From Pseudomonadota bacterium (lineage in GTDB: Bacteria; Pseudomonadota; Gammaproteobacteria; Pseudomonadales; Oceanobacteraceae), in the NCBI GenBank assembly GCA_030145845.1, contig JAIXHJ010000001.1, forward strand, positions 310,001-374,000: 64,000 nucleotides of DNA, read 5' to 3'. The position numbers were made by a program, and so were the translations under genes. Numbering within the stretch: position 1 is the first letter of the stretch; each line of letters opens with the position of its first letter. Shown piece after piece: positions 26,640 through 33,679 of this stretch. The notes under the pieces were generated by a model, which saw only the letters and a program-made list of their open reading frames with translations, ran no database searches and had not been told where the DNA came from.

Positions 26640-28316
26640 ATGTCCGTTTATGAATTTCAAGACACCGCCGGCAATCGCTATCGCTTGAGCAAGGGCGCTG
26701 GCCCCGCGTTTTTTCATCCTGAGAACATCTGTTCTGGCAGCACGCTTCGCGCCGAACTGCTGCTGGATGGCGTTGATAGTCAGGCCGTTGACGGTGGTTT
26801 TAATCATTTTTACTTTGACGTTCTTGCGCAGCTACCCGCCAAGACCTCTAGCCCTCGAAAGGCTCTGGCAGATGCATTAGCTGGGAATTATCTGACGCTT
26901 GAACAGATAGATACCGCCTCAGCTATAGATGACTACGTACCCGACGAGCGACCATTCTTAAAAGCGCAGATCCAGGCTGCACTCGACAAAATCATTGCTG
27001 AAGAGCGCCGTGAAGCTACTATGCACGAGCGCCAGTTATCGAAAGAGAGCTTCGGTAATGTTGCATTGATTTATCTGGGAGGCTTTGCGTATCACGCTTA
27101 CCGCTCAGGCAAAGAGCTTGTGCTCTGGTTAAAAGAAGTCAGTGATCTGGTGAATCCGGTGGTTAGAATGGAACACCGCTTTAAAGCGGCGCAAGCTGCC
27201 TGGCTTCAGGATAATCTTGCAGACGCCGCGAACGCCTACGCCCAAACCTACGTCGAGGGCGAAAAGCGCGAGCTGGTTGAAGCCCTGGGGTTTGACCCAA
27301 CCACAATCACGCTCGAACAGCTTGACGAAGCGATGGCAATGGCCAGCCTGATCTGGGATGACCCCAATCTTAAGATGCAACTGACAAAGTTCATCAAAGA
27401 CTATGCTTCTGCTCAACATAGCATCGAAATGACGGAGGCCCTCGGCGCCGAGGCACTGGGTATTCTGTTGTCGATTATTCTGGTGGCGTTAACGGCAGGG
27501 GCCGCGCTACCTGCTGTGGGCGTTAGCGCTGTGCGTAAGTTTAAAGTACTGGGTGAGTTGCTGGTTGAATACGCTCGAATAACGCAAAGAATAGCCCGAC
27601 AACTTAAACGATTTAGTGGTAAGGGTAAAAAATCAGCGACGCATTCTGATTTTGACTCGGATGAGATCATCATTAAGAAAACCCCGCCACCGCCCCCTTA
27701 TAACCCTCACCCCGGCGCGGTCGAACGTGGCCCGAAAGCAGGCGATACGATACACAAGCGGTTGCACGAAGACGGCGATACAATCGACCCCTATACCCTG
27801 CAGGCTGATGGTAAGCCGATGGGCGCTGATGCCGGGAAAATGCCGGATGAGTTGTCGGGCCTGGAAGATCTACCTGAAAATCATGATGCTCTGGTGGAAG
27901 AGGGGTGGCCGGATTTGAATGCGCTCGATTGGAAAGGGCGTCCCAAAAAGGACTTCGCCAATTTCACCGATGCCAAACCTGTAGAAATCAAGGAAGGTGA
28001 GACTATCTACCGACTCGTAGACGAGCTGAACTTTGATGGTGGTGGCTATTGGTCACGGGAGCTCCCGGCGAATAAAACTCAATGGCGTAAAGGCTACGCA
28101 GTTAAAGATTCCTGGAACGATAACGGCTATTACATTGAGCATACCGTGCAGAAAGGCGAAAGCATTAAAGCCTGGGAAGGTGGAGCCGCCGGGCAAGAGT
28201 ACAGAGAGCATAATGGTAATGAGTTTTACCTCTCTGGCGGCGACAGTCAGCTCTTTGTAACACCCGGTGAAATAGATACCGCCCCTGCAAAACTAACGAA
28301 CTGGCCGGAGAAATAG
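26640..28316 (+). CDS. Probable polymorphic toxin / secreted effector, 558 aa
   Basis: The start has AAAGGA eight bases upstream. The N-terminal half is soluble and helical. Residues 275-300 form a hydrophobic Gly/Ala-rich segment (EALGILLSIILVALTAGAAL) like those in Rhs and type VI effectors. A Pro-rich hinge (KKTPPPPPYNPHPG, about 348) is followed by a C-terminal domain of about 130 residues with YRLVDELNF, GGGYWSRE, YAVKDSWNDNGYYIEHTV and KAWEGGAAGQEYREH. An Arg, then a W-S motif, then a Glu-rich loop recalls ADP-ribosyltransferases, but I cannot confirm this. One base separates it from the next gene, as is usual for toxin/immunity pairs. No secretion system genes are nearby. Confidence 0.6.
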   Translation: MSVYEFQDTAGNRYRLSKGAGPAFFHPENICSGSTLRAELLLDGVDSQAVDGGFNHFYFDVLAQLPAKTSSPRKALADALAGNYLTLEQIDTASAIDDYVPDERPFLKAQIQAALDKIIAEERREATMHERQLSKESFGNVALIYLGGFAYHAYRSGKELVLWLKEVSDLVNPVVRMEHRFKAAQAAWLQDNLADAANAYAQTYVEGEKRELVEALGFDPTTITLEQLDEAMAMASLIWDDPNLKMQLTKFIKDYASAQHSIEMTEALGAEALGILLSIILVALTAGAALPAVGVSAVRKFKVLGELLVEYARITQRIARQLKRFSGKGKKSATHSDFDSDEIIIKKTPPPPPYNPHPGAVERGPKAGDTIHKRLHEDGDTIDPYTLQADGKPMGADAGKMPDELSGLEDLPENHDALVEEGWPDLNALDWKGRPKKDFANFTDAKPVEIKEGETIYRLVDELNFDGGGYWSRELPANKTQWRKGYAVKDSWNDNGYYIEHTVQKGESIKAWEGGAAGQEYREHNGNEFYLSGGDSQLFVTPGEIDTAPAKLTNWPEK

Positions 28317-28317
28317 C

Positions 28318-28851
28318 ATGAACCCAGAGATGAAAAAAATACTACTAACCCGAAAGTTCTCTAGCATCGAGTATATGCAGGAGCTGGAGCATTACATGGA
28401 GCAAGCGATACAGGGATTAATCGATGCATTGGATTACTTTGACCAGCATTGCCAACACATCGATATGAGTACCTGGCAGCCCGCTGAGAAGCCGGAAGCC
28501 TGGAGAGATCGGGCGCTGCCAAACTTCAAAGGTATTCTGTTCTCCATACGGGAAGGGATTGATAACGCTAAAATAGGCAAGATTTCGACGATCAGGGCGG
28601 CAACAGGAAGCATGCAGGGGTTGTCAAAGGATATGGATGTTTTAGGTGAGCGGTGGTGGCGATGTATTCCTCAGCCTGTTGCTTATGCGCACGGCGTTCC
28701 ATTGGGTAAGGCTGAACAAATAGCCTCGAATATCTGGAGAACAGTGGGTGAATATTGGAAAACACCCGAATCCATTCTGAAGGAAAGCATCACCGGCCCA
28801 GTGGATGAGCAGGATCTGCTTCGGTATCTGCAGCCCGGTGAGCAGGTGTGA
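28318..28851 (+). CDS. Probable immunity protein, 177 aa
   Basis: Starts one base after the effector stop, so it is coupled to it. The product is a soluble helical protein with no signal peptide (EYMQELEHYMEQAIQGLIDALDYFDQH, then a C-terminal helix). I do not recognise the family; the role is inferred only from its position and size. Its frame stays open for 69 more codons after the TGA, which may mean the gene was once longer. Confidence 0.5.
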   Translation: MNPEMKKILLTRKFSSIEYMQELEHYMEQAIQGLIDALDYFDQHCQHIDMSTWQPAEKPEAWRDRALPNFKGILFSIREGIDNAKIGKISTIRAATGSMQGLSKDMDVLGERWWRCIPQPVAYAHGVPLGKAEQIASNIWRTVGEYWKTPESILKESITGPVDEQDLLRYLQPGEQV

Positions 28852-29057
28852 GGTATTCTTGGCGAGTTTATCGCGAATAGCCTCCGGCTGATTCACTCCT
28901 ACACGGAAGAAGGCTGGCACCTTTTAGAGATAGTTCTCTGTGGAGAGGTTGTCGGGAAGAAGCTTCCCTCCTACGTGAATGAGGCTTTTGCCGTCACGCA
29001 ATGCTTACAGTACAGCCTCCATGTCGAATGTTGGTTAAGGCAAACTCTGTCAGACAC
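28852..29057 (+). other. Open frame continuing past the immunity stop
   Basis: In the same frame as the immunity gene, codons stay open from 28852 to the terminator and read like a protein (GILGEFIANSLRLIH, EEGWHLLEIVLCGE). No start codon with an RBS is present. This could be the lost C-terminal part of the immunity protein, cut off by a nonsense TGA, or the tail of a deleted gene. Confidence 0.35.
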
Positions 29058-29094
29058 AAAAAAACCGGCGCCTCTCACGAGTGCCGGTTTTTCT
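29058..29094 (-). terminator. Hairpin A, copy beside the effector module
   Basis: AAAAAACCGGC/GCCGGTTTTT around GCCTCTCACGAGT. It ends both the immunity transcript (T-run on plus) and, in the other direction, the acnB-tail copy. Confidence 0.8.
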
Positions 29095-29096
29095 TT

Positions 29097-29357
29097 TTTA
29101 GCCCGCTGCCTGAGCCCGAAGGTCAGGGCAATGGGCTAATTCCCTCAAAGCTTAGATAGCTTTCAGAGGGATGGCTGGACGAGCCAGGTCTTCAGACGGT
29201 GGAGCGAAAGACGTCAGGTTGATACCGTCAACCGCTGCTTTGTACTCTTCCAGAGTCGGGAAACGACCCAGAATAGTAGACAGAACAACCATTGGGGTAG
29301 AACCCAGCAGAGATTCACCTTTCTTCTCTGCGCTGCCTTCTACCATACGGCTCTGGG
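29097..29357 (-). pseudogene. Partial copy 2 of the long acnB 3' end
   Basis: Repeats hairpin B and the last 64 or so codons of the long acnB gene (30349-30625). The coding part differs by only a handful of bases; the last residue is Ile instead of Val. It extends about 55 bases further into the gene than copy 1 and ends at CTCTGGGA. Orientation is the same as the intact gene. An apparent ATG at its 5' end exists by chance; it has no RBS. Confidence 0.9.
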
Positions 29358-29420
29358 AATGTGTTAGCGTGGGTGTCGCTGTAATATATTAATCAATATC
29401 TGTTTTTAAGTGGTGTATCA

Positions 29421-29513
29421 ATGAGTATGGGAGAAATCATGGATTTGGCAGGTAAAAAACTGACCATAAAAGCGCATGAGTGTGGTGGCTGGCTAGCGTT
29501 GGATGTGGTGTGA
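29421..29513 (+). CDS. Short frame, possible toxin C-terminus (30 aa)
   Basis: The frame MSMGEIMDLAGKKLTIKAHE ends in GGWLALDVV and its TGA overlaps the ATG of the Imm11-like gene (TGATG). This is the spacing expected between the end of a toxin gene and its immunity gene, so it may be the surviving tail of a deleted toxin. Too short to identify. Confidence 0.3.
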   Translation: MSMGEIMDLAGKKLTIKAHECGGWLALDVV

Positions 29514-30220
29514 TGGATATAGAAAATAAGATTGCCTTTTTTAATGGAGATATGATTGCTTTTGGATATCTTAATGGCCGAACCGAGCATTTGTTGCCAA
29601 AGCCCGCTGATATAAAAAATCCTGGTCTTCCAATTCATTGGTCCTGTGGAGATTTGAAGAAAAAGTCATCAACCGTTAATGGTGTGGTAGAGGAGTTTTT
29701 TGCTGATCCTTTGCATGATTATTTTTTGAATTTTAGGCGATATTTTAATCGTAAAAATCCAAAGTTGCTGGATGTGTTTCAGCTTAATAATTTTTTGGTT
29801 TTGTCTGAGAAAGCAAAAAAAGTTGTAGATGTATGCGATGGCGGAATTCATCAGTTTGCCAAGATAGAGTTATTGAATAAAGATTCTGAAATCGTGAGTG
29901 GCGATTATTATACAATGATTCCTCTTCGGTTTATTAGAATCTATGAAGATGGGATTGACCTTCCTGATATTGTTGATTATTTCGATCAGCCATCGCCAGA
30001 TAAAGCTTTCATTTATAGCTATCTCTATAAGATATCTGAAGATAATTCAATTAGGGAATATTTGCTCTCAAAGGGGATTTGGTCTATGTATGGCCGGCCT
30101 TCTTATATTTTTATGAGTGGTAAGCTAATATCGAAATTATTGTCCGCTGGATGTACGGGGTTAAAGAAGTTTACAAAAATTGGAAGAGCAGGGTTGGGAG
30201 AGGTTGTTTATTATGTCTGA
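29513..30220 (+). CDS. Imm11-like (DUF1629) orphan immunity protein
   Basis: ATG at 29513 overlaps the preceding stop; the product is 235 aa, AT-rich and soluble. The segment NFLVLSEKAKKVVDVCDGGIH followed by a YYTMIPLRFIRIYEDGIDLPD stretch fits the Imm11 (MXAN_0049-type, DUF1629) pattern of F-L-V-S-E-K and a later Y-Y. These proteins usually protect against a toxin coded just upstream, but no toxin gene is left here. AT content is far higher than in neighbouring acnB, indicating transfer. Confidence 0.6.
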   Translation: MDIENKIAFFNGDMIAFGYLNGRTEHLLPKPADIKNPGLPIHWSCGDLKKKSSTVNGVVEEFFADPLHDYFLNFRRYFNRKNPKLLDVFQLNNFLVLSEKAKKVVDVCDGGIHQFAKIELLNKDSEIVSGDYYTMIPLRFIRIYEDGIDLPDIVDYFDQPSPDKAFIYSYLYKISEDNSIREYLLSKGIWSMYGRPSYIFMSGKLISKLLSAGCTGLKKFTKIGRAGLGEVVYYV

Positions 30221-30307
30221 AATTAATTATTTCGACCATTAGGTTCTACCCCATTTTTACGGCCGAATCCATAAGATGTGAACACCAATTGACCTTGTCT
30301 ATGTGAA

Positions 30308-30343
30308 CAAAAAACCGGCTCCTCTCACGAGTGCCGGTTTTTT
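30308..30343 (-). terminator. Hairpin A behind the intact long acnB
   Basis: AAAAAACCGGCTCC to GTGCCGGTTTTTTA, the same hairpin as at 26132 and 29058. It is bidirectional and also ends the Imm11-like transcript. Confidence 0.82.
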
Positions 30344-30350
30344 ATTTGCT

Positions 30351-30391
30351 TAACCCGCTGCCTGAACCAAAAGGTCAGGGCAGCGGGCTAA
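30351..30391 (-). terminator. Hairpin B behind the intact long acnB
   Basis: An inverted repeat (AACCCGCTGCCTGA / TCAGGGCAGCGGGCT) starts 20 bases past the acnB stop. It is duplicated with both acnB-tail copies. Confidence 0.65.
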
Positions 30392-30410
30392 TCGCCTCTT
30401 AAACTGTTAA

Positions 30411-33203
30411 TTAAACAGCTTTCAGAGGGATGGCTGGACGAGCCAGGTCTTCAGACGGTGGAGCGAAAGACGTCAGGTTGATACCGTCAACCGCTGCTTT
30501 GTACTCTTCCAGAGTCGGGAAGCGACCCAGGATAGTAGACAGAACAACCATTGGGGTAGAACCCAGCAGAGATTCACCTTTCTTCTCTGCGCTGTCTTCT
30601 ACAACACGGCCCTGGAACAGACGGGTAGAGGTCGCCAGTACGGTGTCACCTGGTTCTGCTTTTTCCTGGTTACCCATACACAGGTTACATCCAGGGCGTT
30701 CCAGGTACAGTTGGTTTTCGTACTTGGTACGGGCTGCTTCTTTTGGATGTGCGTCATCGAATACGAAGCCAGCGTATTTCGCCAGAATGTCCCAGTCGCC
30801 TTCGGCTTTCAGCTCGTCAACGATGTTGTACGTTGGTGGCGCTACAACCAGTGGCGCTTTGAACGTGATAGGACCGTTCTTCTCCAGGTTACGCAGCATG
30901 GCAGCGATGATCTGCATGTCACCTTTGTGAACCATACAGGAACCAACGAAGCCCAGGTCAACCTGACGGCCATCGTAGTAAGAAGCCGGACGGATTACGT
31001 CGTGGGTGTAACGCTTGGATACGTCTTCGTTGTTTACGTCCGGGTCAGCAATCATTGGCTCGTCGATTGCGTCCAGGTCAACAACAACTTCGGCGTAGTA
31101 CTTAGCGTTGTCGTCCGGAGCCAGTGCTGGCTCTTCACCAGACTTGATGCCAGCAATACGCTTGTCAGCCAGGCCGATCAGCTTCTGCAGCATGCCCGCT
31201 TCGTTATCCATACCTTTGTTGATCATGATCTGGATACGGGACTTAGCCAGTTCCAGAGACTGGATCAGGGTTTCATCGGTAGAAATACAGATAGAAGCTT
31301 TCGCTTTCATTTCTGCAGTCCAGTCGGTGAAGGTGAAGGCCTGGTCAGCCAGCAGGGTACCGATCTGTACTTCGATCACACGACCCTGGAACACGTTTTC
31401 GCCGTTGAACTGCTTCAGCATCTGCGCCTGGGTAGCGTGTACGATGTCACGGAAGTCCATGTGTGGCTTCATGTGGCCTTTGAAGGTTACCTTCACAGAT
31501 TCCGGGATTGGCATGGCTGCTTCACCAGTAGCCAGTGCGATGGCAACGGTACCGGAGTCTGCACCGAAAGCCACACCTTTAGACATACGGGTGTGAGAGT
31601 CACCACCGATGATGATCGCGCGATCGTCCACAGTAATGTCGTTCAATACTTTGTGGATGACGTCAGTCATTGGAGGGTAAACGCCTTTCGGGTCACGTGC
31701 AGTGATTACACCGAATGCGTTCATAAACGCCATCAGCTTAGGCGTGTTGGCCTTGGCTTTGCTGTCCCATACGGATGCTGTGTGACAGCCAGACTGGAAT
31801 GCACCATCAACGTCAGGAGAGATGGTAGCAGCCGCCATAGCTTCCAGTTCCTGGGTGGTCATAGGACCAGTGGTGTCCTGAGAACCGACGATGTTCACTT
31901 TAACGCGAACGTCAGAACCGGTGTGCAGAGGCGTTTTGGAAGTAACACCCACTGCGTTACGGTTGAAGATCTTCTCAACAGCAGTCAGGCCCTGGCCTTC
32001 GACAGAGATTTCTTTGGAAGGCGCGTAAACAGCCGGTGCTTCAATACCCAGAGTTTCGGCAGCGAAGGTCTGGATTTTCTTACCGAAGGTTACCGCGTAA
32101 GAACCGCCGGCTTTCATGAATTCCACTTTTTGTGGGGTGAAAGCAGAGGCTACGTCGACCAGTACATTGCCTTCACTGTCGAGCAGCTTCTTGGCTTTGG
32201 TGTCGATGGTCAGAACAGTGCCGGTCTTAACAGAGTAGGCTTCTTCCAGTACCGGATCGCCGTTGGCGTCACGTACGATTTCGCCGTTTTCGTCTTTTTT
32301 CTGTACCCAGTTTTTCAGGTCCAGACCGATACCGCCGGTTACGCCAACAGTAGTCAGGAAGATAGGTGCGATACCGTTAGTACCGGCAACCACAGGGCGG
32401 TTGTTGATGAACGGAATGTATGGGGAGGTTTTTTCACCAGCCCACAGTGCCACGTTGTTCACACCGGACATACGGGAAGAACCAACACCCATGGTGCCTT
32501 TCTCAGCGATCAGCATCACTTTGGCGTCCGGGTTGTCTTCACCCATCTTCTTGATTTCCTGCTGAGCTTCAGGAGAAATCATGCACAGGCCGTGCAGTTC
32601 ACGGTCAGCACGGGAGTGAGACTGGTTGCCCGGAGACAGCAGGTCGGTAGAGATATCACCTTCCGCAGCGATGTAGGTGATAACTTTAATTTTTTCCGGG
32701 ATATCGTCCAGCTTGGTGAAGAATTCTGCTTTTGCGTAGCTTTCCAGAATGTCTTTGGCAATGGCGTTGCCAGCTTTGAAAGCGTCAGCCAGACGTTTGG
32801 TGTCTGCGTCGTACAGGAATACCTGAGACTTCAGAACTTCACCGGCAGCGGCGTTGTTGGCATCGTCAGACAGAGCGATGTCCAGCAGAGCTTCAACAGA
32901 AGGGCCGCCTTTCATGTGAGACAGTTGCTCTAAAGCGAATTCCGGAGAGATCTCAGCAACGGTTTCTGCACCGGTTACGATGTCTTTCAGGAACTTAGCT
33001 TTAACGCCTGCAGCAGGAGTGGTGCCTGGAAGAGTGTTGTAGATAAAGAAGTTCAGGGAAGCTTCGCGCTCGGCATTGCCGGTATCTTTGATCTGAGCAA
33101 TGATTTCAGACAGCAGTTCGGCACTGTCGATTGGTTTTGGGTGTAAACCCAGCTCCTTTTTACGAACCTCAATTTCTTCCAGGTATTCTGAATACAGACT
33201 CAT
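30411..33203 (-). CDS. acnB: Aconitate hydratase B, long form (930 aa)
   Basis: Start set at 33203 because GAGAGGG lies six bases upstream; the frame to 33218 would begin inside the RBS. The product starts MSLYSEYLEEIEVRKKELGL, has HEAT-like, swivel and catalytic domains in AcnB order and Cys ligands in GSCMVHKGDM and PGCNLCMGNQ, and GGDSHTRMSKGVAFG. It is about 60 residues longer than the short AcnB nearby and clearly a divergent lineage of the enzyme. Its final 52-64 codons occur twice more in the same orientation at 26.4 and 29.2 kb. A minus-strand -10-like TATACT lies near 33375. Confidence 0.93.
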   Translation of the reverse strand: MSLYSEYLEEIEVRKKELGLHPKPIDSAELLSEIIAQIKDTGNAEREASLNFFIYNTLPGTTPAAGVKAKFLKDIVTGAETVAEISPEFALEQLSHMKGGPSVEALLDIALSDDANNAAAGEVLKSQVFLYDADTKRLADAFKAGNAIAKDILESYAKAEFFTKLDDIPEKIKVITYIAAEGDISTDLLSPGNQSHSRADRELHGLCMISPEAQQEIKKMGEDNPDAKVMLIAEKGTMGVGSSRMSGVNNVALWAGEKTSPYIPFINNRPVVAGTNGIAPIFLTTVGVTGGIGLDLKNWVQKKDENGEIVRDANGDPVLEEAYSVKTGTVLTIDTKAKKLLDSEGNVLVDVASAFTPQKVEFMKAGGSYAVTFGKKIQTFAAETLGIEAPAVYAPSKEISVEGQGLTAVEKIFNRNAVGVTSKTPLHTGSDVRVKVNIVGSQDTTGPMTTQELEAMAAATISPDVDGAFQSGCHTASVWDSKAKANTPKLMAFMNAFGVITARDPKGVYPPMTDVIHKVLNDITVDDRAIIIGGDSHTRMSKGVAFGADSGTVAIALATGEAAMPIPESVKVTFKGHMKPHMDFRDIVHATQAQMLKQFNGENVFQGRVIEVQIGTLLADQAFTFTDWTAEMKAKASICISTDETLIQSLELAKSRIQIMINKGMDNEAGMLQKLIGLADKRIAGIKSGEEPALAPDDNAKYYAEVVVDLDAIDEPMIADPDVNNEDVSKRYTHDVIRPASYYDGRQVDLGFVGSCMVHKGDMQIIAAMLRNLEKNGPITFKAPLVVAPPTYNIVDELKAEGDWDILAKYAGFVFDDAHPKEAARTKYENQLYLERPGCNLCMGNQEKAEPGDTVLATSTRLFQGRVVEDSAEKKGESLLGSTPMVVLSTILGRFPTLEEYKAAVDGINLTSFAPPSEDLARPAIPLKAV

Positions 33204-33372
33204 TAGCGACCCTCTCAAAGCCTTGTTAGCAATGTATCAGCACTTTGGTTCAGCAACGAGGGGGTAGGTTTCGTTGTGATTAAGCACCAATTGTTCATTT
33301 ATTCGGCAGATAGGTTATAAAAAAGAGACGATCAGCCTCTCCAGAACGGATTACCTGCCTATTGTGGCGCGC

Positions 33373-33378
33373 AGTATA
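33373..33378 (-). promoter_or_regulatory. Candidate -10 box of the long acnB
   Basis: TATACT on the minus strand, 170 bases ahead of the start. The -35 is weak. The rest of 33204-33679 holds no convincing gene; a 61-codon plus-strand frame there looks spurious. Confidence 0.3.
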
Positions 33379-33679
33379 CCGGAATTCTGATCTTCAGGAT
33401 CATTAGTCCCCCTGATGTGTGTCATTCATGAAATTAATGGGTGTAATAGCTCATATTTTTTCCGTTTATCAGGGCTGGATTGCCTGCATTGTGGTCAGTG
33501 GTTGCAGTCTTATTTGCCTGACCGGCCTGGGCGCCTCCCGGCATGGTGAGGGATTCACGGGAATCGGGGCCGATCCGGAGTTTTGGCACATAAGGCTTGG
33601 TTAGAGCCATTCCGTTACCGGTATAGTCAGTGAAAAAATAAATCCGGCCAAAGCCGGTATTCAGGAGCCGGGGTGCAAC

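Noticed and set aside
29152..29346. Real small gene of 64 aa
   Set aside because: It is identical in frame to the end of the long acnB and lacks an RBS; it is a tail fragment.
26322..30630. Site-specific att sites for a phage or ICE at acnB
   Set aside because: No integrase or phage genes lie in the region and the copies' inner ends differ, so a fixed crossover core is not supported, although it is not excluded for older events.
30711..32933. 740-codon plus-strand frame opposite the long acnB
   Set aside because: Same type of antisense shadow as in the short acnB; no domain or start signal.
33419..33604. 61-codon frame upstream of the molybdopterin gene
   Set aside because: No RBS and no sign of a conserved protein; more likely promoter and leader DNA.
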